DNA of 31,301 nt, taken from assembly GCA_946998115.1 (NCBI GenBank), contig CAMPYB010000014.1, forward strand, positions 1 to 31,301, in the 5' to 3' direction. A model generated the notes under the pieces. The model did no database searches. It was given only the letters and a program-made list of their open reading frames with translations, and was not told where the DNA came from. A program made the translations under genes and the position numbers. This stretch comes from an uncultured Actinomyces sp. (GTDB lineage Bacteria > Actinomycetota > Actinomycetes > Actinomycetales > Actinomycetaceae). Position 1 is the stretch's first letter. Each line of letters opens with the position of its first letter. This document shows positions 1-8,791 of this stretch, in pieces.

Positions 1-584
1 GTCAAATAATTGTCTACAGCTTTCAAAGCAAAAGACCCTACAGGTACAATGCGCTCCTTATTACCCTTACCCACAACACGCAAAACAGCAATACCATCAC
101 TATCAACATGTAAATCATCTAAAGACAAATTAACAGCTTCACTAACTCTAAGCCCTGTTGCATACAAAATCTCCAAAACAGCTCTGTCACGTGCACCAAC
201 TACAGTATGAGAATTTGGGGCTTGTAAAAGTTGTTCAACTTGCGACAAACTTAAAGCCTTAGGTAAATGTAATCCAAGTTTAGGCGATTTTATATCCAGC
301 ATAGGATTATAAGAAAGAACATTTTCTGCAATTAAAAATTTATAAAAATTTCGCAAAGTAGCTAAAATACGCGCAACAGTAGATGAAGCATGAGAAGAAG
401 AAATAAAAATTATAAAACTCTCTATGTCCTTAGAAACAACTTTATCTAAAAAAAGTGAGTGTTCTTTACAATAAGTAGCAAAAATATTTAAATCATTTTT
501 ATAAGACAAAATAGTGTTCTCAGACAGCCCTTTTTCAACAGTTACATAAGAAATAAAATTATCAACTAAAAAATAATTACACAT
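1..584 (-). CDS. xerD: Site-specific tyrosine recombinase XerD (partial, 3' end outside window)
   Basis: Reading the minus strand from an ATG at 584-582 gives about 194 codons without a stop, running off the window start. The N-terminal SAM-like core-binding domain (residues 5-90, with EKGLSENTILSYKNDL) is followed by the start of the catalytic domain. That part carries ATGLRVSEAV with the first catalytic Arg at about residue 146 and the beta-hairpin GKGNKER with Lys at about 173. The HxxR box and the nucleophilic Tyr lie beyond the edge, so activity cannot be judged. XerC/XerD family enzymes resolve chromosome dimers at dif. The sequence resembles XerD more than XerC, but the assignment within the pair is inference. 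The gene is divergent from pgi across 110 bp. The ribosome binding site is weak (GGAT about 10 bases upstream). Confidence 0.9.
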   Translation of the reverse strand, partial: MCNYFLVDNFISYVTVEKGLSENTILSYKNDLNIFATYCKEHSLFLDKVVSKDIESFIIFISSSHASSTVARILATLRNFYKFLIAENVLSYNPMLDIKSPKLGLHLPKALSLSQVEQLLQAPNSHTVVGARDRAVLEILYATGLRVSEAVNLSLDDLHVDSDGIAVLRVVGKGNKERIVPVGSFALKAVDNYL

Positions 585-694
585 AAATATATTATCCAAA
601 ATAAAAATAAAACAAAAAAGCAACAATAGAGCATATAATAAAAAATATATTTTTCAAAGAAGTAAAATATAAACTTTTAAGTAAAAGGAAAAAG

Positions 695-2398
695 ATGAGC
701 GAAACAACAACTAATCAAAAAAACCATAAAAATTGGAATATAAAAAACTATGCTAAGAAAAATTCAAATATAAAGTTATATATGAATGAACAAATGTACA
801 GCACTTGTTTAGAGACTTTAAAAAAATTAGTGGAAGAAAAAATAGCTTCACGAATAAAAAATAAAGACTACACAATATGGGGTGTTGATGCTCAAGCTGA
901 ATCAAAAATACGCCTCGGATGGACAAACGCAACAGAAAAATCAAATAAACTATATGAACAATTACTACCATATAGTAAAAAAAATCAAGAACTAACCAAT
1001 GTTGTATTAGCAGGTATGGGTGGTTCCTCTTTAGCTCCAGAAGTGATTTGTAATGCTTACAACAAACATATAACTATTCTAGATTCTACGCATCCTGAGC
1101 AAGTAGTACAAGCAATAGATAATCTAGAAAAAACATTACTTGTTGTATCATCAAAATCAGGTTCAACAGTAGAAACTGATAGTGCGCTAAAAACTTTTGA
1201 AAAAGAATTCATAAAATATAATTTAGATCCAAGTAAACACATAGTGATTGTAACAGATCCTAACAGTCCGTTAGAAAAATATGCTGAGACACAAAAATAC
1301 ACTGTTTTTCATGGAGATGCAAAAGTTGGTGGAAGATTTTCAGCACTCACAGCTTTTGGTTTAGTTCCATCTCAATTAGCAGGAGTACACACTGAAGAAA
1401 TAATTGCGCAAGCTAAAGAAAATGAAGCAATTTTATACAGTGACACTTTAGAAAACCCAGCATTATTACTCGGTATTGCACTAGCTTATAATAAAGTACA
1501 AAACAACTCACAGCATATGCATAAAACACTACTTTCAAGCGATAAAAAGCTAGGCAATTTTAGCGACTGGGCTGAACAGTTAATAGCAGAGTCCACAGGA
1601 AAAATAGGCAAAGGAATATTGCCTATCGTCACAAATAATCCAGTCGAGTTGAAATACGATATACAAGATATTTTACCTATCTTTATAAAATCAAATTGTC
1701 ACGAAGAAAAGACTCAAGAATGCGCACAAAATATAAGTGCTATACAAGAACGAGAAAGTGTTGAGCTACACGTTAATTTAGGTACACAATTTCTACTTTG
1801 GGAAATAGCTGTTGCAGTAGCATCCTATATAATAGGTGTACCACCTTTTGATCAGCCTGATGTTGAATCAGCTAAAATTGCTAGTCGTAAACTTTTGACT
1901 GAAAAAAATCATGCGAATCAAGAAGATATGACACAATTGTACGAAACGACTGCAAATAATATTGATAACTATACTGATACCGATAGTTTGCAAGAAAAAG
2001 TAGCTAAATTGTTTAAACAATTAGGTAAAAATTCATATCTTAGTTTAATGGTATATGCTAATAGGAATAACGAAAATTTTGATAATTTAAGAGATACTTT
2101 AGCAGATACTTTAAAAATACCAGTTACATTCGGATGGGGGCCACGATTTTTACATTCCACAGGTCAATTACATAAAGGTGGAGAAAAATGTGGAGTATTT
2201 CTTCAAATACAAATCACCTCTTGCAAAGATTTAGAAATTCCTGGCAGGCATTTTTCTTATGAAACATTATTAACGTCTCAAGCTAAAGGAGACGCACAAG
2301 TTTTATCTGATTTAGGATTGCCAATACTTAGAATTCGATGTAAAGATAATTCAACAAATATAATGCAAATAATATTAGAAGCAACAAAATTAATATAA
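695..2398 (+). CDS. pgi: Glucose-6-phosphate isomerase
   Basis: A 567-residue phosphoglucose isomerase that interconverts glucose 6-phosphate and fructose 6-phosphate in the cytoplasm. Two SIS folds are visible. The phosphate-binding motifs are GMGGSSLAPE (107-116) and SSKSGSTVET (152-161), followed by VGGRFSALTAFGLVP (211-225), FDQPDVESAK (about 385-394) and HSTGQLHKGG (487-496). The last motif and overall layout match the PGI type that in some actinobacteria is linked or fused to transaldolase, rather than the E. coli type. No transaldolase part is present here. The start is supported by AAGGAAAAAG just upstream. A strong hairpin terminator follows at 2441, and the gene appears to be transcribed alone. 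Confidence 0.95.
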   Translation: MSETTTNQKNHKNWNIKNYAKKNSNIKLYMNEQMYSTCLETLKKLVEEKIASRIKNKDYTIWGVDAQAESKIRLGWTNATEKSNKLYEQLLPYSKKNQELTNVVLAGMGGSSLAPEVICNAYNKHITILDSTHPEQVVQAIDNLEKTLLVVSSKSGSTVETDSALKTFEKEFIKYNLDPSKHIVIVTDPNSPLEKYAETQKYTVFHGDAKVGGRFSALTAFGLVPSQLAGVHTEEIIAQAKENEAILYSDTLENPALLLGIALAYNKVQNNSQHMHKTLLSSDKKLGNFSDWAEQLIAESTGKIGKGILPIVTNNPVELKYDIQDILPIFIKSNCHEEKTQECAQNISAIQERESVELHVNLGTQFLLWEIAVAVASYIIGVPPFDQPDVESAKIASRKLLTEKNHANQEDMTQLYETTANNIDNYTDTDSLQEKVAKLFKQLGKNSYLSLMVYANRNNENFDNLRDTLADTLKIPVTFGWGPRFLHSTGQLHKGGEKCGVFLQIQITSCKDLEIPGRHFSYETLLTSQAKGDAQVLSDLGLPILRIRCKDNSTNIMQIILEATKLI

Positions 2399-2440
2399 AA
2401 AATAATGTTATAAATATTACATTTATTGTAATTGTATTAT

Positions 2441-2488
2441 AAATGCTTATGTGGCACATATATTGTCCATATAAGCATTTTATTTTTT
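2441..2488 (+). terminator. Intrinsic terminator of pgi
   Basis: Arms 2441-2454 (AAATGCTTATGTGG) and 2467-2480 (CCATATAAGCATTT) pair over 14 bp with one G-U wobble around a 12-base loop. They are followed by TATTTTTT. The hairpin sits 43 bases after the pgi stop. Confidence 0.85.
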
Positions 2489-2796
2489 GAAAAACCCACA
2501 AAAATGCTTCTAATGTGATAATTATCAATATGAATTTTATATTTTTACTCATAAAATACTTTACTTTTCATTTTTTCAAGCATTTTTAATCAAAAATAAT
2601 GCATATTTATACAATATTTATAAATTATATTTATTCAGAAAAAGAATCTATATATCTCAAAAATGTTGATTTATAGCCATTTAAATAATACAAAACACGT
2701 ATAAAAAAACTATAAAGCATAAAAAATGTATATAATATTTGAATATAAATACAAAAAGGTGCATAATTACACATGGGAATAACAATAGGAGCGAAT
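2489..2796 (+). promoter_or_regulatory. AT-rich intergenic region before the first ABC importer; probable promoter
   Basis: About 300 bases without a convincing gene. A TATAAT hexamer at 2731-2736 lies about 60 bases before the start of the lipoprotein gene and is a plausible -10 element. No good -35 is seen 16-18 bases upstream. I found no T-box, no leader peptide with repeated codons and no terminator hairpin here, in contrast to the second importer in this window. In sequence this AT-rich, operator-like inverted repeats cannot be told from chance. Confidence 0.35.
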
Positions 2797-3702
2797 ATGA
2801 ACAAAAGGATAAAAGCAACAATTGCTTGCCTGATAAGCATATTCATACTTACTGGATGCACATCATTTACCGAAGCTGAACTTACAGGCAAAACAGTAGG
2901 CTACAACACTTCTAAAATAAAAAAAGTACCAGATATAGCCGAACTGTTACCAAAAGAAATTAAAGATAAAAAAGTTCTTCGCATAGGAACATCAGCAGGA
3001 TATGCACCATCAGTATTTTTTGCTGACGATGGAAAAACAATAATAGGATATGACAACGATGTCGCTCAAGCCATAGCAAATGTATTAGGCATAAAAAAGA
3101 CATTATCACATACACCATTTGACAATTTGTTACCATCAGTCGGTTCAAAATTCGATGTAGCAATAGGTGGCTTTACAATAACTAAAGATCGCATCAAAAA
3201 AGAAAATATGATCTCATATGTAAAAGCAGGATCAATGTTCGCAGTCGCCAAAGGAAATCCGAAAAAAATATCTACAAAAAACCTTTGCGGTACAACAATG
3301 GGAGTGCAAATAGGCACATATCAAATGCAAGACGTACCTAGACTATCCAAAGAGTGCGTGAAGAAAGGCAAAAAACCAATAGAACTCGCACCATACGATT
3401 TACAATCAAAAATTGTACCAACATTAATTGGTTTAAAAGTTGATGTAATGTATGCAGACTCGCCAGTTGTAGGATATGCAATTCAAAAAACTGACCATAG
3501 AATACAACAACTCGGAGATATATTCGACGAAACGCTCAACGGAATAGTCGTAGATAAAAAAAATAATCAGTTGGCTTTAGCTATACAAAAAGCCACACAA
3601 TACCTCATAGACAACGGAACACTCGAAAAAATAATGGATAAATGGGGTGTGAAAGACGTTGTCCTAAAGAAATCAGAAATCAACCCTAAAGTGAAAAATT
3701 AG
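2797..3702 (+). CDS. Amino-acid ABC transporter, substrate-binding lipoprotein (family 3)
   Basis: A solute-binding protein of the polar amino-acid uptake family, anchored outside the membrane. The chosen ATG at 2797 has AGGAG five bases upstream and gives a textbook lipoprotein signal. Basic residues are followed by a hydrophobic stretch and the lipobox LTGC, with the lipidated Cys at residue 21. An in-frame ATG at 2773 would add eight residues in front of the signal and is less well placed. The mature part shows the family 3 opening (VLRIGTSAGYAPSVFF, then IIGYDNDVAQAIANVLG) and closes with LEKIMDKWGV. It is first in an operon with a permease (2-base gap) and an ATPase (4-base overlap). The substrate cannot be fixed from sequence alone. 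Confidence 0.93.
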   Translation: MNKRIKATIACLISIFILTGCTSFTEAELTGKTVGYNTSKIKKVPDIAELLPKEIKDKKVLRIGTSAGYAPSVFFADDGKTIIGYDNDVAQAIANVLGIKKTLSHTPFDNLLPSVGSKFDVAIGGFTITKDRIKKENMISYVKAGSMFAVAKGNPKKISTKNLCGTTMGVQIGTYQMQDVPRLSKECVKKGKKPIELAPYDLQSKIVPTLIGLKVDVMYADSPVVGYAIQKTDHRIQQLGDIFDETLNGIVVDKKNNQLALAIQKATQYLIDNGTLEKIMDKWGVKDVVLKKSEINPKVKN

Positions 3703-3704
3703 CC

Positions 3705-4682
3705 ATGAACACAGAAAATATTATGGCAGAAAAGCCATCAAAAATATTAAAACCGAGACCTGTTCCAAGACCAGGCCGAGTAATATCAGCAATAATAGTA
3801 GCACTTATAGTAATAGCTATAATATACTCACTATTCACAAACCCAAATTTCCAATGGGATGTTGTACAAAAATACTTATTTCACCCACTCATACTAACAG
3901 GTGTGAAATACACTATATTACTAACAATAGGAGCAATGATACTAGGTATAATCATAGCTTTAACAATGGCAATTATGCGACAATCGCTAAACCCAATAAT
4001 GAATAAAGTAGCATGGTTTTACATATGGTTCTTCAGAGGAACTCCTATTTATACACAACTAGTGTTTTGGGGATTAATTTCCGTATTATACCCACGCATA
4101 ACATTAGGTATACCTTTCGGCCCAGAATTTTTCACAATAAACACAGCAGATTTAATAACAGCAGGAGTTGCCGCAGTACTTGGTCTAGGACTAAATGAAG
4201 GTGCTTATTTATCAGAAATTTTCAGAGCTGGACTAAACTCTGTAGACGAAGGACAATGGGAAGCAGGTAGAGTGCTCGGCATGAGTCAAGGATTGATTCT
4301 ACGTAGAATAATAATTCCACAAGCCATGAGAGTAATTATTCCACCAATTGGTAATGAAACAATATCAATGCTAAAAACCACTTCCCTAGTTTTAGCAGTA
4401 CCATTTAGTTATGACTTAACATTTGAAGCATCAAACATTGGTAATAGAATATTTTCACCTATACCATTACTAATAGTCGCAGGAATATGGTACATACTCA
4501 TTACATCAATATTAATGGTCGGACAACACTACCTAGAACAATATTTCGGAAAAGGCTTCAATAAGGATGATAAAAATTCTAAAAAGAAGAAACTATCGAA
4601 AAAACAAATAGAAATCATACAAAATACTAAACTAAGACAATACTACGAAAACAAATATAAAAAAGAAGGCGAATTAAAATGA
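3705..4682 (+). CDS. Amino-acid ABC transporter, permease (HisM/GlnP family)
   Basis: A 325-residue inner-membrane permease. A first membrane helix lies at about residues 23-45, then the usual five-helix core. The cytoplasmic EAA loop that docks the ATPase reads EIFRAGLNSVDEGQWEAGRVLGM (about 172-194, quoted in two parts in family descriptions). The protein has a longer N-terminal segment and a Lys-rich C-terminal tail (about 285-325) compared with minimal members. Its start lies two bases after the lipoprotein stop, and it overlaps the ATPase gene by four bases (ATGA), which suggests translational coupling. An in-frame ATG at 3723 is an alternative start, since neither has a strong ribosome binding site. 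Confidence 0.93.
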   Translation: MNTENIMAEKPSKILKPRPVPRPGRVISAIIVALIVIAIIYSLFTNPNFQWDVVQKYLFHPLILTGVKYTILLTIGAMILGIIIALTMAIMRQSLNPIMNKVAWFYIWFFRGTPIYTQLVFWGLISVLYPRITLGIPFGPEFFTINTADLITAGVAAVLGLGLNEGAYLSEIFRAGLNSVDEGQWEAGRVLGMSQGLILRRIIIPQAMRVIIPPIGNETISMLKTTSLVLAVPFSYDLTFEASNIGNRIFSPIPLLIVAGIWYILITSILMVGQHYLEQYFGKGFNKDDKNSKKKKLSKKQIEIIQNTKLRQYYENKYKKEGELK

Positions 4683-5485
4683 ATGAAACAACAAAGTTCG
4701 CGCCACCAAAAAATTCAATGATATGCACAAAAGATATGCATAAATTTTTTGGAGAAAAACACATACTAAAAGATATAAACCTAAACATTTTCAAAGGTGA
4801 AGTAATAGTCGTATTAGGACCTAGCGGATGCGGAAAATCAACCCTTTTGCGATGCTTCAATGAACTTGAAACAATAAGCGCAGGTCGCCTTTGGATAAAT
4901 GGCGAACTACTCGGTGTTCGTGAAATAGAAAAAGATGGAAAAATAATCACACATAGATTAACCGATAAAGAAATAGCTATGCAACGTTCAAAAATAGGCA
5001 TGGTATTTCAAAAATTCAACCTATTTCCTCACATGACAGCACTTGAAAATGTTATGGAAGCACCTATACATGTGAAAAAAATGTCCAAAGAAAAAGCAAA
5101 AGAAATAGCTTTAAAACAGCTAAAACTTGTGGACATGGATGATAGATGCGACTATTACCCTTCACAACTTTCAGGTGGACAACAACAGCGTATCGCAATA
5201 GCAAGAGCATTAGCTATGGAACCAGAACTCATGCTATTTGACGAACCAACATCAGCATTGGATCCTGAGCTCGTCGGAGAAGTACTAAAAGTAATGAAAA
5301 TTCTCGCAAAAACAGGCATGACAATGATTATAGTTACACACGAAATGGGATTTGCAAGAGAAGCCGCAGACTATGTTGTATTCATGGATGAAGGAAAAAT
5401 TATAGAACAAGCTGAACCTAACGACTTATTCGACAATCCTAAACATAAACGTGTACAAAGTTTCCTTTCAAAAGTAATAAAATAA
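4679..5485 (+). CDS. Amino-acid ABC transporter, ATP-binding protein (GlnQ family)
   Basis: A 268-residue ATPase that powers the importer encoded just upstream. Walker A is GPSGCGKST (47-55), the Q-loop lies in MVFQKFNLFPHMT, the ABC signature is LSGGQQQR (about 164-171), and Walker B plus D-loop is LFDEPTSALD (about 187-196). The switch His is in IIVTHEMGFA. A short insert (GVREIEKDGKIITHRLTD) before the Q-loop is common in polar amino-acid ATPases. It is the last gene of the operon, followed by a GC-rich hairpin at 5498. Confidence 0.95.
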   Translation: MNETTKFAPPKNSMICTKDMHKFFGEKHILKDINLNIFKGEVIVVLGPSGCGKSTLLRCFNELETISAGRLWINGELLGVREIEKDGKIITHRLTDKEIAMQRSKIGMVFQKFNLFPHMTALENVMEAPIHVKKMSKEKAKEIALKQLKLVDMDDRCDYYPSQLSGGQQQRIAIARALAMEPELMLFDEPTSALDPELVGEVLKVMKILAKTGMTMIIVTHEMGFAREAADYVVFMDEGKIIEQAEPNDLFDNPKHKRVQSFLSKVIK

Positions 5486-5497
5486 TCAAAAACTATA

Positions 5498-5522
5498 TAG
5501 GGCTCGTTAAATACGGGCCCTA
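5498..5522. terminator. Hairpin between convergent ABC importer operon and glnE
   Basis: Arms 5498-5506 (TAGGGCTCG) and 5514-5522 (CGGGCCCTA) pair around a 7-base loop with one G-U. The minus-strand side is followed after a few bases by a run of Ts (GTTTTTG), so it fits glnE termination best. It could also serve the plus-strand ATPase gene. GC content is strikingly higher than in the surroundings. Confidence 0.7.
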
Positions 5523-5567
5523 ATTATTATTCCTAAATAACTTAAAAATAGACTTGAATCAAAAACA

Positions 5568-8500
5568 CTATTTATCTAATTCATCTAAATCAGCAAAGAA
5601 AAGTTCTTCGTAAACTTTCGCACACTGTCTAGCTGATGATAAATATTGCTCTTCTACAAGCCACAAATCAGGTGAAACATTACCTAAAAGATAATTTACA
5701 TTACGCTCAATATTTTCATCTCGAGGTAAAATATCATTATCTTTAGAGTTAAGCTTACCTGTAGACAAAATATTACAAATTCTAATTGATGTAGCTAAAG
5801 TCCATGCTTTATACAAAACATTCTTTTGCACACTGGAAATAATCCCCAATTCGTATAAAGCCTGCAAAGCTTGTAAAGTATTAGTTGTACGAAGACGAAC
5901 ATGCTTAAAAGCAAATTTCAGTTGCAAAACTTGAACAGCCCACTCGACATCACAAAGACCACCTCTACCGAACTTAATATGACGAGAAGCTTTCACCGCG
6001 CGAGGTATTCTCTCAACATCCATACGCGCTTTTAAACGCCTAATCTGACGCAAACTATCCTCTGATAAAACTGAATTATAACGCAAATTATCAACTAAAT
6101 ATAAAAATTTATTTTTCAAATCAACACTACCAGCAACAAATCTACACCTAATCAGAGCATGACGTTCCCAAGAACAAGTCCACTTTTGAAAATATTTCGC
6201 ATAAGAAGATAAACTGCGCGCAATTCTACCACTGTTTCCTTCAGGACGAAGCCCCAAATCTACATCTAAAGGCAATTCTTCACCAATAGACATCAAAAGC
6301 TGACTAATAAAACTAGCAATTTCACAAGCAAAATTTGATAAAAAATTATCCAAGTCACTAGAAATATCTACACTATCATAATCATATGCATATAGCACAT
6401 CAGCATCCGATGAAAACACACATTCATTTCCACCCAAACGCCCCATAGCGAAAATAGCAAAACTAAATTTGTCAAAAGAAAAATCTATCGGCAAATTTTC
6501 ATATTCAACAAATTTTTTATAAATATTATCAATAGCAATTCTATACGCACCTGAAAGCACAAGATCATTCAGCATTGAAACATATTTAATTGTTTCCAAC
6601 ACATTAATAACAAAAATACAATCAGAAATAGCTATACGTATGAATTCACGCGCGCGAATACGTCTCAAATGAGTAATAATAACATCACAATCAGAATATC
6701 TTTGAAAAATAGCATCAATTTCAGACATCAAAACATCAAAACTACGAGGTTTCAAATCATCATCATTTTCAAGCCATTTAATCGCTTCAGGGAAATCAAC
6801 AAGTTGTCTAGAAATAAAACTACTGTTAGATAAAATCTTACATAAACGCATACAAGCAAAATTAGAATCACGCAAAAAACCCAAATACCAATGAGAATTT
6901 CCAACTGTTTCTGAAAGTATACGGAAATTCAACAAAGCATTATCAGGACAAGCTCCTAAGCTCATCCATTCTAATAAAACAGGTAAAAGGTGCCTTTGAA
7001 TAACGCTACGCCTACTAGTCCCCTTCGTCAAATGCATTATATTATCCAAAGCACTTTTAGGATTAGAAAAACCTATAGCTTCAAGACGCATTAAAATAAG
7101 TTTAGAATCAATTTTGAAATCATCTTTTTTCAAAACTGCACAAGCAGATAAAATTGGACTATAAAAAATATCCTTATGAAGCTTACGCACCAAATGCCTT
7201 TTAGTTTTCAAAAAATTCTCAAAATCAACAGCAGTTTTTATATTCGGTAATTTCAAAGACTTAGTAAGTAAACGCAAAAAACTTTCACTTTTAGGCAAAC
7301 ATTGGCTTCTTTGCATTTTATATGTTTGCATCCTATGCTCAACTAATCTTAATAATTTATAGCAAAAAAGCAATTCTTCAGATTTATCACGTGCAATATA
7401 CCCCCAATTACACAACTGATAAATGGCATCAATAGTATTAGAAGAACGAATATTACAATCAGCTCTACCATGAACAAGTTGCAAAAGCTGTACACTAAAT
7501 TCAATATCGCGAAGCCCACCCTGTCCCAGTTTAATATTAACATTCGATTTTCCGCACACTCCAGAAATATTTGATTTAGAAACACTATTTTCAACTCTAG
7601 CGCGCATTTTACGACAATTATCAACAAAATTAACGCCACTTGACACATTCCATACAAAAGGATTAATAAAGCTGAGAAAATCATTTGCAAGAGCAGGATC
7701 ACCCGCCATAAACCTAGCTTTTAGCAAAGCTTGAAATTCCCAATCCTTAGCCCAATTTTTATAATAATTTTTACAAGATTCAAGAGTTCTTGCCAATGCT
7801 CCATCACTGCCTTCAGGACGAAGCCCCAAATCTAATTGCCACAAACGAGGAAAAATAAAACTATCACTATCAAGACCATAACAAATATTAGAAACTTCAT
7901 TTACAATGTCAGTTATTATCGAATAATATTTACTATCATCACTATTTTCATCGGAATTAACATTAGTTTGCACAATCGATTCATCTGTATAATCGTTCGT
8001 ATCACGAATTTTATACAAATAAATAACATCAACATCAGAAATATAATTTAACTCATAACCACCAGTCTTACCCATAGCAATAACACAAATCGATAACGCA
8101 TTAGATTTATCATATTTTGATTTAGCAATACGTAAAGCACAAGCAACACTAGCATCCACAAGGGCGGAAATTTTGCGCGAAACAATATAAACATTATTTA
8201 TAGGAGAAATATCAGATAGATCATCTGCCAATAAAGAAAGTAAATAGCACCAATAAAACTTACGCAAATCATCTGCAGAAATTATATCTTTAGGATAAAA
8301 AAACTTATAAAACTTCTTATCAACATCCACTTGTTTGCAAGCTGAATCAAAAGAAAAAAAATCTAAATTCAAATATTGAATGCCATCAGGATATAACAGT
8401 AAAAAATCAGCATAAAAACTGCTAGAACCCAAAACTAGAAATAATCTCTCAGCCCACTGCTGTGATTTAAAAACATTACGTATAATTTTTAAACACTCAT

Positions 8501-8687
8501 TTTTTTCACAAAGACGCAAAAAAGATAACAAAGCTAAATCAGGATCTGCGCATTTTGATAAATATTTAAAAATATTCTCGTTGGAAACAAATTCTTGTAA
8601 AATCCCCTCATTGAACCAATATACTGCTTTTGAAATATTTACAATTGAGCATTCTCTTAATTTTTTTACAAGAAATTTTTCTTCCAT
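5568..8687 (-). CDS. glnE: Bifunctional glutamine synthetase adenylyltransferase/deadenylase
   Basis: A 1039-residue GlnE that attaches and removes AMP on glutamine synthetase to match activity to nitrogen supply. Both nucleotidyltransferase halves look intact. The first has AMGKTGGYELNYISDVDVIYLY (about 203-224) and the second AMGRLGGNECVFSSDADVLYAY (about 745-766), each with the paired Asp residues (SDxD) that bind metal. Repeated GLRPEG motifs follow in both halves. Each half is followed by a helical domain with GQGGLRDIEF or GRGGLCDVEW. The length is slightly above the E. coli protein, as is usual in actinobacteria. No glnA lies nearby. The start is supported by GGTGG nine bases before ATG. 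pdtaS lies upstream on the same strand, 104 bases away. Confidence 0.97.
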   Translation of the reverse strand: MEEKFLVKKLRECSIVNISKAVYWFNEGILQEFVSNENIFKYLSKCADPDLALLSFLRLCEKNECLKIIRNVFKSQQWAERLFLVLGSSSFYADFLLLYPDGIQYLNLDFFSFDSACKQVDVDKKFYKFFYPKDIISADDLRKFYWCYLLSLLADDLSDISPINNVYIVSRKISALVDASVACALRIAKSKYDKSNALSICVIAMGKTGGYELNYISDVDVIYLYKIRDTNDYTDESIVQTNVNSDENSDDSKYYSIITDIVNEVSNICYGLDSDSFIFPRLWQLDLGLRPEGSDGALARTLESCKNYYKNWAKDWEFQALLKARFMAGDPALANDFLSFINPFVWNVSSGVNFVDNCRKMRARVENSVSKSNISGVCGKSNVNIKLGQGGLRDIEFSVQLLQLVHGRADCNIRSSNTIDAIYQLCNWGYIARDKSEELLFCYKLLRLVEHRMQTYKMQRSQCLPKSESFLRLLTKSLKLPNIKTAVDFENFLKTKRHLVRKLHKDIFYSPILSACAVLKKDDFKIDSKLILMRLEAIGFSNPKSALDNIMHLTKGTSRRSVIQRHLLPVLLEWMSLGACPDNALLNFRILSETVGNSHWYLGFLRDSNFACMRLCKILSNSSFISRQLVDFPEAIKWLENDDDLKPRSFDVLMSEIDAIFQRYSDCDVIITHLRRIRAREFIRIAISDCIFVINVLETIKYVSMLNDLVLSGAYRIAIDNIYKKFVEYENLPIDFSFDKFSFAIFAMGRLGGNECVFSSDADVLYAYDYDSVDISSDLDNFLSNFACEIASFISQLLMSIGEELPLDVDLGLRPEGNSGRIARSLSSYAKYFQKWTCSWERHALIRCRFVAGSVDLKNKFLYLVDNLRYNSVLSEDSLRQIRRLKARMDVERIPRAVKASRHIKFGRGGLCDVEWAVQVLQLKFAFKHVRLRTTNTLQALQALYELGIISSVQKNVLYKAWTLATSIRICNILSTGKLNSKDNDILPRDENIERNVNYLLGNVSPDLWLVEEQYLSSARQCAKVYEELFFADLDELDK

Positions 8688-8791
8688 TTTCTAAACCACC
8701 AATAAATAGTGTTTCTATACAATTCATTCCATACAATAAATAATTATAAGAAACAAAATACTTTATATATCAAAAACTATACGTAAAAATA

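Noticed and set aside
1..584. Partial tyrosine recombinase as sign of an integrated element
   Set aside because: The sequence looks like housekeeping XerD and no other mobile-element genes, attachment-site repeats or composition change were seen.
2489..2796. Possible leader peptide, T-box or ArgR box before the first importer
   Set aside because: No repeated codons, T-box motifs or antiterminator/terminator pair were found; short AT palindromes are expected by chance here.
4627..5001. Minus-strand frame of 124 codons across the first importer's ATPase gene
   Set aside because: It is antisense to a well-supported ATPase with Walker motifs, and has no recognisable product.
7349..7702. Alternate-frame reading within glnE suggesting a frameshift
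   Set aside because: The main glnE frame is continuous for 1039 residues with both domains intact, so no frameshift is needed.
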